The notes: generated from the sequence alone by a model not told the origin. Counted from the stretch's first letter, positions 9,294 to 18,005 are shown. The stretch is 64,000 bases of DNA from Paenibacillus sp. FSL R5-0517 (GCF_037974355.1 NZ_CP150235.1:6324001-6388000), one strand, 5' to 3'. Made by a program: numbers and translations.

Positions 9294-10520
9294 TTACGTA
9301 TCCATCCCATACTCCTTCACTTCACGATTACGGTTCAACACCGCATGCAGCACAAAACCCATTACCGCAATTGCCGCTGTGCCCGTTGCCAGCCACGCGA
9401 CAGGTATAAGTCCTTGCTTATCATACATGACCCCCATCGCATATGGGCCGATAACCCGTCCAACCGCACCGATTCCACCCGATATCCCGATGTAAAAAGG
9501 GGCCGCCCTGCCCGCGTGCTCCGAGATAAATGCAGGGGTTGCAGGGGAGATCAGCATCTCCCCAAACGTGGCGAGTACCATGGCAAGCACCATGCCTGGA
9601 TAGCTGTACATGGTAATCATGACAATGTAGGCCATGCCATAGAACACCGCACTTGCGGTCATCTGGGCCGTTGAGGTACGGGCCATGGTCCGTTTCACCC
9701 AACTGGTGAAAGGTTGGCCTACAAAGATCAGCACCCCGTTCAGGGTCCAGAGCAGACCGTACATTCTTTTTTCCATCCCCTCAGAGATGATGTACGGTGA
9801 CACACCTGTGTTCCAGATGGAATTGCCGAATAACAGGAACAGCACGCCCAAGCTCATAAACAGATATAATCGGGTATTGCCCAGCAATGCCCAGACGCCC
9901 GGCCCATCGGGGACGGTTTTGCGTTTCGTCAGATGTACTTCCCCCTGATCCGGTTCAACCCGCAACAGATAATACCAGAAGAACAGCGCAAATCCGGCTG
10001 AAGTCACTCCGTTCAGTACAAAGCTGAGGTGATAGGAAAAGTCAGCGAGAAAACCACTCAGTGCCGTACCAATCGCCACCCCGATATTGTTCGCTACATA
10101 GATAATATTGAATAATTCACCGCGTCGCTCCGCAAACCGGAAGCCGATAAAAGCCTGAATCGCTGGCAGCGACAATGAACTGAACAGACCGATCCAGCCC
10201 ATGGCACATATAAATATAACCCAGTACGCGCTAATCCAGGGCAACGCAAACAAACCTAACGCATTCAGCGCCAGTGAGCCAATAATCAGCTTCTTCACGC
10301 CCACCCGATGGTACAGTGATCCTCCAAGCAATTGTCCGAAGATGCCACCCAGGGATTGAATAAGGATTACAAAACCCGCGTTAGCCATCGTTCGTCCTAG
10401 CTCATCAAACACATACATGGTGGTGAGCGGCCACATCAAGGCACTACCGGTTGCGTTAACCAGACTTGCCAGCAAAAAAACTTTCACTTCTTTTGGATAG
10501 TTATCCAGCCATCTCATCAT
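9294..10520 (-). CDS. Major facilitator superfamily transporter, probable exporter
   Basis: The 408 residues form about 12 hydrophobic helices, the usual size and layout of a 12-helix MFS protein. A central cytoplasmic loop (RVEPDQGEVHLTKRKT) divides two six-helix halves. The loop after helix 2 (GGSLYHRVGVKKLIIG) is the MFS motif A region (G-x-L-x-D-R-x-G-R-K-like). It resembles drug/efflux MFS proteins of Bacilli, but the substrate cannot be told. The start is the first of two ATG codons, with AAGGAG twelve bases upstream. The gene is probably transcribed separately from the methyltransferase downstream, which has its own strong promoter. Confidence 0.9.
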   Translation of the reverse strand: MMRWLDNYPKEVKVFLLASLVNATGSALMWPLTTMYVFDELGRTMANAGFVILIQSLGGIFGQLLGGSLYHRVGVKKLIIGSLALNALGLFALPWISAYWVIFICAMGWIGLFSSLSLPAIQAFIGFRFAERRGELFNIIYVANNIGVAIGTALSGFLADFSYHLSFVLNGVTSAGFALFFWYYLLRVEPDQGEVHLTKRKTVPDGPGVWALLGNTRLYLFMSLGVLFLLFGNSIWNTGVSPYIISEGMEKRMYGLLWTLNGVLIFVGQPFTSWVKRTMARTSTAQMTASAVFYGMAYIVMITMYSYPGMVLAMVLATFGEMLISPATPAFISEHAGRAAPFYIGISGGIGAVGRVIGPYAMGVMYDKQGLIPVAWLATGTAAIAVMGFVLHAVLNRNREVKEYGMDT

Positions 10521-10566
10521 CTCTAGTTCATTCTCCTTAATACGCTACAAAACGTGTCCCCATACC

Positions 10567-10609
10567 AAAAAAACCTTTGCCCTGACGGCATAACCAGCCA
10601 GAGCGAAGG
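10567..10609 (-). terminator. Strong terminator after the molybdopterin oxidoreductase gene
   Basis: On the minus strand a long GC-rich stem (CCTTCGCTCTGGC against GCCGTCAGGGCAAAGG, with small bulges) is followed by seven T residues. Confidence 0.85.
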
Positions 10610-10701
10610 CCTTTGGAAGTGTTGCCTGTATTGCTCTTTATATCCTGCTACATTCTGTTCTTTGTTCATCTTACCTCAAAAAAATCGCGCTGCAAGCACA
10701 C

Positions 10702-12765
10702 TCATTGACGCTTCACTTCGACAGTGGCCGAGAAGAAGGTAGCCCCGTTGCCCATGTCCGACAAGCGATTGGACGTCAGTGAATTCGCTCGCTGCTTCTT
10801 GCCGTCACCATCCCACCATAAGCCTTGGCTGATGACGGTTCCCGGCAGCATGGCTTCACTCACCTTGGCGGTAAGTTCGATACGCCCACGATCATTCCAT
10901 ACGACTACTGCATCTCCATCCTCCACGTTTCTGCGGCTAGCGTCCTCAGGATGCATTTGCAAAAGAGGCATCTTTTCCAAACGCTGGTGTTTGGCTGAAT
11001 TGCCAAAGGTGGAGTTCAGGAAATTATGGTTCGGCGGTGATAGGAACATCAGCGGATACGTATCGGCAGGTCCAGCCGGATTCTCCCCATCATATCCTTC
11101 AATCAGAGCGCTATAGGTAGGGAGCGGCGGAAGCCCTCGCTGTTCCATCGTCTCCGAATACAATTCAATTTTCCCTGAAGGCGTAGGCAGCTGATCCAGA
11201 AATGCAGCATGTGACGACATATCCAGCTTCACGAATCGGTGTTCCTTCAGTTCTTCCAACGTGACTCCATTCATGTAGGGGTTGCCTGTGCCCTGAAGTG
11301 CGTCCTCAATCATCTGTTCCGGCGTTTCTCCGAAGATTGCGGGATCGTACCCCATGGCCTGCCCAAGCAGAGAAAACAGTTCCACATTGCTCTTGCTCTC
11401 TCCAATCGGTGCAATCACCGGCTCTTGCAGATGAACATACTGATGCCAATAGGAGGCATACAGGTCCGTCGCTTCAAATGAAGAGGTGGCCGGCAACAAG
11501 ATATCTGCATATTTTGCCGTATCCGTCATGAACAGATCATGCACAACCGTGAACAGATCTTCCCTTGCAAAACCTCGCTCCACTCGTTCGGTATCCGGTG
11601 CCACCACCAGTGGGTTGCTGCAGTAGACCATCATGGCCCGGATCGGCTGCTCCGCTTCCAGCATCGCTTCACCAATCCGGTTCATGTTCACCACTCGCGG
11701 CTCCGGATTCTGCCGCAGTTCCGGACGTTCCAGCGCATCGCTATTCGTGCTCGCGTAGCTGTTGGTACGCACGGCACCGCCGCCTTGCTTCAGCCATTGC
11801 CCTGTAATGGCAGGCAGACAAGCTACGCTACGCACATTCATGCCCCCATTATCATGGTGCTGGAGGCCATTGCCGATGTGAATATGGGCTGCCTGTGCGT
11901 TACCATACATTTCGGCCAGCTTCACAATGGTCTCCTCCGGCACACCAGTAATGCGCGCAACGCGTTCAGGGGTGTAACTGCGGACATGATCACGTAGTGC
12001 CTCGTGTCCTACCGTATACTCTTGCATAAATGCTTCATCCGTCAGTCCCCGTTCAAACAGCACATGCATCAATCCGAGCGCCAGTGCGCTGTCTGTGCCC
12101 GGGTACAGCGGAATAAACCAGTCTCCCCATTGAGCGGTACGATTGCGATGAACGTCGATTACGACGATCTGGGCGCCCTTCTTGCGTGCTTTCTCCGCCA
12201 AAACGACCTGGTGCATATTCGTACTGACGATATTGCCGCCCCATACCAGAATAAGATCTGCATGCTCCGTATCTTCTGGCACCGTTCCATGGTTGGCGCC
12301 CATCGTATATTTCCAGCCCGTATTTCCGGCGGCATTACAGATCGTCTGCTCCAGCACACTTGCACCTAGTGCATTGAAGAACCGTCGATCCATGCCGTCT
12401 ACGCCGAGAATGCCCATGTTACCGTAGAAGCTGTAGGGCAGGATGCTCTCCGATCCGTAGGTCTCGGACAATGCAGTGAACTTGGTCGTAATCTCCCTGA
12501 TTGCTTCATCCCAACTGATTCGTTCGAACTTGCCTTCACCCTTGGCTCCAACACGTCTCATCGGATATTGCAGACGCTCGGGGTGATATACCCGCTCCGT
12601 CATATTTCTAACTTTATTACAAATGGCACCCTTGGTTATCGGATGGTCCGGATTGCCTGCCACCTTCACAATTTTACCGTTCTCTTTATGTAGTAACAGA
12701 CCACAAGTGTCTGGACAATCGAGCGGGCATACCGCTGCAAATACCCCATTCTCCTGATCGATCAT
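10702..12765 (-). CDS. Molybdopterin oxidoreductase with [4Fe-4S] centre, formate dehydrogenase/DMSO reductase superfamily
   Basis: The 687 residues start with a Mo-bis-MGD enzyme signature: Cys13, Cys17, Cys21 and Cys49 (CPLDCPDTC ... AICNK) bind a [4Fe-4S] cluster. Superfamily motifs follow, including SWDEAIREI, VWGGNIVSTNMHQ, FMTDTAKYADILLPATSSFEATD and a C-terminal dinucleotide-binding barrel (MHPEDASRRNVEDGDAVVVWNDRG, given in part). TICNAAGNTG sits where the molybdenum ligand is found, making the Cys a plausible ligand; this is inferred by position. There is no signal peptide, so it is cytoplasmic. The substrate is uncertain. It resembles the uncharacterised YoaE-type Bacillus enzymes. 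The neighbouring formate/nitrite channel suggests anaerobic formate or N-oxide metabolism. The start is the ATG at 12765 after GGGGGAG. Confidence 0.9.
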   Translation of the reverse strand: MIDQENGVFAAVCPLDCPDTCGLLLHKENGKIVKVAGNPDHPITKGAICNKVRNMTERVYHPERLQYPMRRVGAKGEGKFERISWDEAIREITTKFTALSETYGSESILPYSFYGNMGILGVDGMDRRFFNALGASVLEQTICNAAGNTGWKYTMGANHGTVPEDTEHADLILVWGGNIVSTNMHQVVLAEKARKKGAQIVVIDVHRNRTAQWGDWFIPLYPGTDSALALGLMHVLFERGLTDEAFMQEYTVGHEALRDHVRSYTPERVARITGVPEETIVKLAEMYGNAQAAHIHIGNGLQHHDNGGMNVRSVACLPAITGQWLKQGGGAVRTNSYASTNSDALERPELRQNPEPRVVNMNRIGEAMLEAEQPIRAMMVYCSNPLVVAPDTERVERGFAREDLFTVVHDLFMTDTAKYADILLPATSSFEATDLYASYWHQYVHLQEPVIAPIGESKSNVELFSLLGQAMGYDPAIFGETPEQMIEDALQGTGNPYMNGVTLEELKEHRFVKLDMSSHAAFLDQLPTPSGKIELYSETMEQRGLPPLPTYSALIEGYDGENPAGPADTYPLMFLSPPNHNFLNSTFGNSAKHQRLEKMPLLQMHPEDASRRNVEDGDAVVVWNDRGRIELTAKVSEAMLPGTVISQGLWWDGDGKKQRANSLTSNRLSDMGNGATFFSATVEVKRQ

Positions 12766-12999
12766 CGTATGGCTCCCCCTCTTCAAAAGCTATCCCTATA
12801 TCATATCTTCTTCGAGGTTATCACGTAAAGAGAGCAGTATTTTTTTGCTTCATATTCACCGCTATAGCGGCTTCAAAATATTTTTAAAAAAATGTTATGC
12901 CAATTGATTCAACTTCAGAATTCAGGGGTAAATTAAAAACAAGGCATTAGGCTAGTGTTTCCCCACTTCCTCCTCATGCCATATCATGGACCACTCCCG

Positions 13000-13050
13000 A
13001 AATTCGCCATGAACAGGTTTCGTTCCCCCGAACCTTTTCATGGCGAATTT
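13000..13050 (-). promoter_or_regulatory. Long hairpin in the leader of the molybdopterin oxidoreductase gene
   Basis: A perfect 13-base inverted repeat (13000-13012 and 13038-13050) continues into a second helix (AGGTTTCG/CGAACCT) around a short CCCC loop. The 440-base stretch 12766-13205 holds this hairpin and the upstream gene's terminator but no gene. On the minus strand the hairpin is followed by a purine-rich segment and a small GGCAT/ATGCC stem (about 12945-12985) before the start codon. It lacks a clear T-tract, so it is more likely a structured leader or protein-binding palindrome than a terminator. I could not match it to a riboswitch class from memory. Confidence 0.5.
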
Positions 13051-13081
13051 ATTTTGCGTTAAAATCGAACAAAGACACCAC

Positions 13082-13135
13082 AAAAAAGACTCCGACCTGC
13101 TCCTTCACAGCATCTTCGCCATGAAACGGAGCAAG
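13082..13135 (-). terminator. Terminator after the formate/nitrite transporter gene
   Basis: On the minus strand CTTGCTCC pairs with GGAGCAGG across a 24-base loop region, followed by GTCGGAGTCTTTTTT. It lies about 70 bases past the stop codon. Confidence 0.65.
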
Positions 13136-13205
13136 ATCAGAATCCTCTTCACTTCTAAGTGATATGAAGCACAAGTTTCGGGTCGTGCATTGTAATGTTA
13201 TTCCG

Positions 13206-14057
13206 CTACGCCTGCTTGCTCAACATCACTCTAGCCTCCGTCTCCACAGGTTCAATTGACGTCGCTACCTCTGGTTTCACTTTAGGCTCAGCTTGGCGCA
13301 GGTACACCACCCAATAGGCTGCAGCTACAAACAGAGCACCTCCAGTCAGATTCCCAAGCCATACCGGAATGAAATTCATTACATATTGGCCCCACGAATA
13401 ATGCCCTTCAAAGATTGCCGCAGGGATAAGGAACATATTAGCCACAACGTGCTGGAATCCAATGGCCACAAACGCCATCGTTGGAAACCAAATGCCCAGT
13501 ACCTTGCCACTCATCGTATCCGATGCATAAGATAGCCACACGGCCAACGCGACCAACCAGTTACAGCCGATACCGGAGATAAAAGCCTGCAGGAATCCGT
13601 CATGCAACTTGTGACCAGCCATATCCACCACTTTAGCCAGATATACCCCCTCTCCAGTCAGACCAAGCACATGTCCAAACGCGTACGCGACAAACAAAGC
13701 TCCAACAAAGTTACCAATCGTCACTAATGTTAGATTTTTCAACATGCTACCTACGGATAACTTTCGAGCAATCGTCGCGAGCGGAACAGCCATCATGTTA
13801 CCTGTCAGCAGCTCTCCACCACCTATGAGTACTAGCATCAATCCAACCGGGAACACCGCCGCACCGATCAGATTAACCAAGCTTCCCCACTCTGCCGGCG
13901 CAGATGCAATCACCCGAATATCCAGTAGAAAACCCAGCGCAATAAAAGCACCTGCCAGAAAACTAAGCACCAGTACAGAAGACACCGGATTTTGAGCCTT
14001 CTTCATGCCTGTTTGCGCCGTATATTGAGCAACCTCAAGAGGTGTTTTTGCTGCCAT
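13206..14057 (-). CDS. Formate/nitrite transporter family channel (FocA/NirC type)
   Basis: The 283-residue membrane protein has six hydrophobic segments and family hallmarks such as FLAGAFIALGF near the N-terminus, GGGELLTGN, the NFVGALFVAY helix and GIGCNWLVALAVW. These proteins are pentameric channels for formate, nitrite or hydrosulfide. The start is taken at the ATG at 14057, nine bases after GAGAGG; an upstream frame extension to 14132 has no good ribosome site. It lies upstream of the molybdopterin oxidoreductase with a terminator between them. An Fnr-like box placed at -41.5 from the likely start of transcription suggests anaerobic activation. Confidence 0.93.
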   Translation of the reverse strand: MAAKTPLEVAQYTAQTGMKKAQNPVSSVLVLSFLAGAFIALGFLLDIRVIASAPAEWGSLVNLIGAAVFPVGLMLVLIGGGELLTGNMMAVPLATIARKLSVGSMLKNLTLVTIGNFVGALFVAYAFGHVLGLTGEGVYLAKVVDMAGHKLHDGFLQAFISGIGCNWLVALAVWLSYASDTMSGKVLGIWFPTMAFVAIGFQHVVANMFLIPAAIFEGHYSWGQYVMNFIPVWLGNLTGGALFVAAAYWVVYLRQAEPKVKPEVATSIEPVETEARVMLSKQA

Positions 14058-14138
14058 ATCATTCATCCTCTCCTTCATTGTTCTTCGTGGAATAAAACAC
14101 CTGAACTTCTTTGTTGATACGTTGAATGCCATATCTCA

Positions 14139-14181
14139 ATTGTATATGGGTCTAGCACGAAACTTTGTGCAAATTATCACA
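14139..14181 (-). promoter_or_regulatory. Fnr-like activator box and promoter of the formate/nitrite channel gene
   Basis: TGTGC-AAATTA-TCACA (14166-14181) matches the Bacillus Fnr consensus TGTGA-N6-TCACA with one mismatch. A TACAAT -10 hexamer at 14144-14139 would start transcription near 14132, which places the box centre at about -41.5, the classic class II activator position. No good -35 is present, as expected for an activated promoter. The box also resembles a Rex operator, but the position favours an activator. Confidence 0.7.
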
Positions 14182-14266
14182 ATGTAATTTAAAAATATGC
14201 TTTTAAGATCGTCTTCGAAGTTATGACAGCAAGAGTATATTAAGGTCTATTTTTTAAAAAAAATCA

Positions 14267-14297
14267 CAAAAAGACTGACGATATACTCGCCAGTCTT
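14267..14297 (-). terminator. Terminator after the NADH oxidase gene
   Basis: On the minus strand AGACTG-CGA pairs with TCG-CAGTCT around a short loop, followed by TTTTTGTG. It lies about 130 bases beyond the stop codon. The remainder of 14058-14429 holds the channel promoter and no gene. Confidence 0.75.
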
Positions 14298-14429
14298 CCT
14301 TTTCCTTTATGATCGTCTGCCTTGCTTCGTAAGCTCGGCAGTTATTGTACATGTCGCATTTTCGGACAACCCTGACTTATCTTCGTATGTCGTCTGTCAT
14401 GCTCACTGCTTAGCATGGATTCTGCTTGC

Positions 14430-15791
14430 TTACACCATTGCTGGTGCTTTTACTTCTATTGGAGGCAGTGCTTGCAGACCCGCCGTGTTCAGGAAGTTCC
14501 ACGGTTTGTTGTAGTGTGGCTGGAAGAAGAAGTCGATGAAGGCCAGCTCATCTACGGTCATATTGTTTTGGATGCAGACCGAGATCGTATTAATCGATTG
14601 GGTCAGATCAACCTGAGACATCACCTGTGCTCCAACGATCCGACGAGTAGCCTGCTCATATACCACTTTGAGCAACAGTTTCTCCGCCGTTGGCATGAAC
14701 TCCGGACGATAGCTGTCTTCCAGTACTACCGACTCCACAATCAGACCTTCGTCAGCAGCAGACGTTTCCGTCATCCCCGTACCAGCAATATTTTGCTCAT
14801 ATATTTTGATACCCGATGTTCCTTGTGTACCCATATACGGTGTCGTAGGACGAACCAGGTTACGGGCTACAAGTGTACCCATCCGCACGGCGTTGGTTGC
14901 CAGTGGAATGTAAGATGCTTTGCCTGTCGGGTTGTAATGAATAGCACAGCTGTCACCCGCAGCGAAGACGTCTTTTTGACTCGTTTGCATATATTTATCC
15001 ACGATGATTGCGCCGTTTGGCAGCATATCCACTTGGCCTTTGAGCAGCTCGGTATTTGGACGGAAACCAATGCATAGAATCACCAGATCGGTTTCGAACT
15101 CTCCTTTGGACGTGATCACCTTGGTCACTTTGCCATTCTCTCCAGTAAACTTCTGTACCGTTTGACCAAGAGCCAGCTTGATGCCGCGTCCAGTCAGCGT
15201 ATCTTCAATTGCATCTGTGAACTCAGGATCCAGGTATTTGTTCAAAATCCGGTCCACACTGTCGATCAGGGTAACTTCCTTGCCATTCATCTGGAAAGCT
15301 TCCACCAATTCAACGCCGATATATCCGGCACCTACAACGGTAACACGTTTGGCATCTTTGGCTTTTTCAATAATTGTGTTGGAATGATTGTAGTTTTTGC
15401 AAAGTAAAATGTTGTCCATCTCAATGCCTTCAAGCTTCGGAACGACAGGCCATGAACCAGTGGTCACGATCAGTTTGTCAAACGTATCTTCAAATTCTTC
15501 CCCGGTTTGCAGGTTTTTAGCCTGAAGGGTATGGCCTTTGGCATCAACTGCTGTAACTTCATGAAGCATCTTGGTCTCAACACCAAGCTCTGCCAACTGA
15601 TTAGGCGAAGAATAGAACAAGCCGTCAGGATCTTTCACAACCCCACCTACGTAGAGCGCAATGCCACAAGATAGGAAGGAGATGTTGTCATTGCGCTCAT
15701 ACACGGTGATGGTAGCATCCGGGTACAATTTAGCGGTATTTACGATGGCTGCGGTCCCTGCATGTGTACATCCGATAACTGCGATTTTCAT
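14430..15791 (-). CDS. FAD-dependent NADH oxidase (water-forming Nox type) / CoA-disulfide reductase family
   Basis: This cytosolic flavoenzyme probably oxidises NADH with four-electron reduction of oxygen to water. The 453 residues match the length of streptococcal Nox-2. The FAD-binding start MKIAVIGCTHAGTAA and the single redox-active Cys42 in SFLSCGIALYVGG define the family. The NADH-binding Rossmann motif is VTVVGAGYIGVELVEAF, the second FAD motif is VFAAGDSCAI, and a C-terminal dimerisation domain follows (FFFQPHYNKPWN). CoA-disulfide reductases are the nearest alternative and cannot be excluded. The start ATG at 15791 follows GAGGAGG by eight bases. Three Rex/Fnr-like palindromes lie in its promoter region, which fits an enzyme that rebalances NADH/NAD. 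Confidence 0.9.
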   Translation of the reverse strand: MKIAVIGCTHAGTAAIVNTAKLYPDATITVYERNDNISFLSCGIALYVGGVVKDPDGLFYSSPNQLAELGVETKMLHEVTAVDAKGHTLQAKNLQTGEEFEDTFDKLIVTTGSWPVVPKLEGIEMDNILLCKNYNHSNTIIEKAKDAKRVTVVGAGYIGVELVEAFQMNGKEVTLIDSVDRILNKYLDPEFTDAIEDTLTGRGIKLALGQTVQKFTGENGKVTKVITSKGEFETDLVILCIGFRPNTELLKGQVDMLPNGAIIVDKYMQTSQKDVFAAGDSCAIHYNPTGKASYIPLATNAVRMGTLVARNLVRPTTPYMGTQGTSGIKIYEQNIAGTGMTETSAADEGLIVESVVLEDSYRPEFMPTAEKLLLKVVYEQATRRIVGAQVMSQVDLTQSINTISVCIQNNMTVDELAFIDFFFQPHYNKPWNFLNTAGLQALPPIEVKAPAMV

Positions 15792-15844
15792 TAAAAGTTC
15801 CTCCTCGAAATATATAAATGAGTTTGAATATAACGTTATTATAG

Positions 15845-15862
15845 TTGTGAAATATTTCACTT
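15845..15862. promoter_or_regulatory. Rex-like operator 1 (downstream of the nox promoter)
   Basis: TTGTGAAATATTTCACTT is two mismatches away from the Rex consensus TTGTGAA-N4-TTCACAA. It lies about 40-55 bases after the predicted transcription start, directly before a second possible -10 (TATAAT, 15843-15838). Confidence 0.75.
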
Positions 15863-15879
15863 CCTGTTCGAGACTGTGT

Positions 15880-15897
15880 ATGTGATTTATTTCACTT
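15880..15897. promoter_or_regulatory. Rex-like operator 2 (at the nox transcription start)
   Basis: ATGTGATTTATTTCACTT is a weaker palindrome of the same type, at about +4 to +21 relative to the predicted transcription start. Confidence 0.65.
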
Positions 15898-15906
15898 TAT
15901 ACACTT

Positions 15907-15935
15907 ATTATAATGTGATCTTTTTCACATTGCAA
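15907..15935 (-). promoter_or_regulatory. Sigma-A promoter of the NADH oxidase gene with operator 3 inside its spacer
   Basis: TTGCAA (15935-15930) and TATAAT (15912-15907) are 17 bases apart. The spacer is almost wholly a palindrome, TGTGA-N6-TCACA (within 15913-15930), which fits Fnr and Rex consensus sequences alike. A protein bound between -35 and -10 would block polymerase, so repression by Rex is the likelier reading. Bases 15936-16236 hold no gene that I can support. Confidence 0.8.
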
Positions 15936-16236
15936 TAGGTTGAGCAAAAAAAAATTGTCGAAGGAGGTCACTCGCTTTATTTTAAGCCTTTCTTCCCTTC
16001 ATTGTATTGATTTCATTGTCCCCGAATTTAGGTCTATTTATGCTATGCGAATGGCTTCCGCAACTCCTTGTCGTTCAATGTTTGTCGTACTCTGCGTGGT
16101 TCCTGTCTCGCTTGACGTCCCCCTGATGAGAGCTGCAGGAAATATCCCCTATGCTGCTCTGCTGCTCCTGCCCATTCTCCACACCCGATATGATTAAAAC
16201 GGATGTTCTCCCTCAACAAGCCACGTATATAAAATA

Positions 16237-16276
16237 ATCAAAGAAGCCTGTCCTTGCACATGCAAGGACAGGCTTC
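16237..16276 (-). terminator. Terminator after the glutathione peroxidase gene
   Basis: Perfect 16-base arms (16243-16258 and 16261-16276, GAAGCCTGTCCTTGCA and its complement) with a two-base gap, followed on the minus strand by TTTGATTATTTTAT. The stem is unusually long. Confidence 0.85.
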
Positions 16277-16291
16277 TCAAACAATCATGGT

Positions 16292-16771
16292 TTAACCGAG
16301 CAATTTCTCAATATCTGCGATCATTGTCTCCGGAGATTCTTTCGGTTCAACACGACCGACCACTTCACCTTCACGGTTAACAAGGAACTTGGTAAAGTTC
16401 CATTGGATGTCGCTCGTTTCACCTGCGCCAGGTTGTTGCTCCTTGAGGTATTGGAACAGGGGATGTGTATCCTCACCATTCACATCTACCTTGGCAAACA
16501 CCGGGAAATTCACACCATAGTTAATTTGGCAAAATGACTCGGCTTCCTCGCTTGTACCTGGCTCCTGCCCTCCAAACTGGTTACAAGGGAAACCCAGTAC
16601 AACGAGACCCTGATCGCGATAACGATCATAGAGTTTTTGCAATTCACCGTATTGCGGAGTAAGTCCACACTTGCTAGCTGTATTGGCAATGATCAATACC
16701 TTACCTTGATACAGATCCAGTGAGACTTCCTGGTTCGCGGTGGTTACCGCTTGATATGAATATACGGACAT
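16292..16771 (-). CDS. Glutathione peroxidase family thiol peroxidase (BsaA/GpxA type)
   Basis: This cytosolic peroxidase of 159 residues reduces hydroperoxides using a catalytic cysteine instead of selenocysteine: Cys35 in ANTASKCGLTPQY. The second signature GFPCNQFGGQEPG carries Cys63, the probable resolving cysteine, and Gln70. WNFTKFLV completes the Cys-Gln-Trp-Asn active-site set. Firmicute members usually take electrons from thioredoxin rather than glutathione (family knowledge). The ATG at 16771 is chosen because GGGAGG is positioned correctly before it; the longer frame overlaps that site. It is a single-gene unit with a strong terminator. Confidence 0.94.
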   Translation of the reverse strand: MSVYSYQAVTTANQEVSLDLYQGKVLIIANTASKCGLTPQYGELQKLYDRYRDQGLVVLGFPCNQFGGQEPGTSEEAESFCQINYGVNFPVFAKVDVNGEDTHPLFQYLKEQQPGAGETSDIQWNFTKFLVNREGEVVGRVEPKESPETMIADIEKLLG

Positions 16772-16940
16772 GACTGATTCCTCCCATGACAAGTGTTGGT
16801 TTGGGCTGCTCCGAGCACGTTAATATAACCAATGAACATACAGCCTATCTTATTATTATAAACCTGATCCGATGTGATTACCAAATTCCGGGTCTGGACG
16901 TTCCCCTTCGCTCCCATGCGTTGCAAATTCCCCATGAACG

Positions 16941-16973
16941 CAAAAGAGCCGCCTGCGATAGCGCATAGCGGCT
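16941..16973 (-). terminator. Terminator after the siderophore ATPase gene
   Basis: On the minus strand AGCCGC pairs with GCGGCT around a 15-base loop that itself contains GCGC/ATCGC pairing, followed by CTTTTG. It sits about 40 bases past the stop codon. Confidence 0.7.
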
Positions 16974-17010
16974 TCATTCTATAATGTAAGGACCACATAT
17001 GGCCCATTTG

Positions 17011-17895
17011 TTAACTTCCTAACGCTTGAACGCGCTGTTCTGTCCGTCCTCCAGCATGAACCATTGCACTGTTCATAACCATCTGCTCCGGTTGTTTCGG
17101 TTGCTGGCGTTCGCCTGCAAGTGCGTAGGGCAAGCAGAGTGGTACACCGGAACGCGGATCAATCACGATATCTGCTTCAATGTTGAATACTTCACGAAGC
17201 ACATCCGAGTTCATGACTTCCACAGGTGAACCCTGAGCAATGGCTTTACCTTTTTTGATACCAATCATGTGATGTGCATAACGGGAAGCATGATTCAAGT
17301 CATGTACAACCATAACAATGGTACGGTTAGCTGTGGCATTCAGCTGCTCAAGCAGTTGCAGTACTTCAAGCTGGTGAGCCATATCCAGGAACGTTGTTGG
17401 CTCGTCCAGGAACAGGATATCCGTCTCTTGAGCAAGTGCCATGGCAATCCAGGCACGCTGACGCTGTCCACCGGACAGTTGATCAATCGGACGATCGTGG
17501 AACTCTGTCATACCTGTCACTTCAATCGCCCATTCAATCATGCGTTTGTCTTCCGCCCGCATGGAGCCAAATCCTTTTTGATAAGGAAATCGACCATACG
17601 ATACCAGTTCAGTAACGGTAAGTCCTTCAGGAGCGGTTGGATTCTGTGGCAAAATCGCAAGTTGCTTGGCAACTTCACGCGTGGATTGTTTATGGATGGA
17701 CTTCCCGTCGAGTAATACATTACCTGCTTTTGGTGACATAATACGTGCCATCGTTTTCAGGATGGTTGACTTCCCTGATCCATTGGCTCCAACAAGTGCT
17801 GTAATTTTTCCTTGGGGAATCTGAATATTCAGATCCTCTACAATTAGTCTTTCCTCATAAGCGATATCCAGCTTGGTCGTCTCCAGACGAAACAT
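17011..17895 (-). CDS. Iron-siderophore ABC transporter ATPase (FecE/YusV type), no permease nearby
   Basis: The 294-residue ATPase has Walker A GANGSGKS (36-43), the Q-loop LPQNP, signature LSGGQ (140-144), Walker B LFLDEPT (161-167) and the switch His in VVHDLNHASRYAHH. The last feature and the spacing are typical of the FecE/FhuC iron-chelate family. The final 30 or so residues (from AGERQQPKQ on) are an unusual tail. No permease or binding protein lies beside it. Orphan ATPases of this type in Bacillus serve several importers (YusV), so a shared role is plausible. A perfect Fur box stands 110 bases upstream, so induction by iron shortage is expected. The start ATG follows GAGAGGG by eight bases. 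Confidence 0.93.
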   Translation of the reverse strand: MFRLETTKLDIAYEERLIVEDLNIQIPQGKITALVGANGSGKSTILKTMARIMSPKAGNVLLDGKSIHKQSTREVAKQLAILPQNPTAPEGLTVTELVSYGRFPYQKGFGSMRAEDKRMIEWAIEVTGMTEFHDRPIDQLSGGQRQRAWIAMALAQETDILFLDEPTTFLDMAHQLEVLQLLEQLNATANRTIVMVVHDLNHASRYAHHMIGIKKGKAIAQGSPVEVMNSDVLREVFNIEADIVIDPRSGVPLCLPYALAGERQQPKQPEQMVMNSAMVHAGGRTEQRVQALGS

Positions 17896-18005
17896 GCGAT
17901 CATCCCTCTCTCATTTATCCCGATTATGTAATCCGGCTATGACAACGAAAACGAAATTATAATTCTGTGTATTTCCGACGCAAATATCTTCTACACTAAA
18001 GATAC

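Noticed and set aside
9294..10520. Operon of the MFS exporter with the methyltransferase as a resistance pair
   Set aside because: The methyltransferase has its own strong promoter and leader, so co-transcription and joint function are not supported.
15940..16197. 85-codon plus-strand frame between the NADH oxidase and glutathione peroxidase genes
   Set aside because: The start is a TTG without a ribosome site at proper distance, composition is unremarkable, and no promoter or terminator on that strand supports it.
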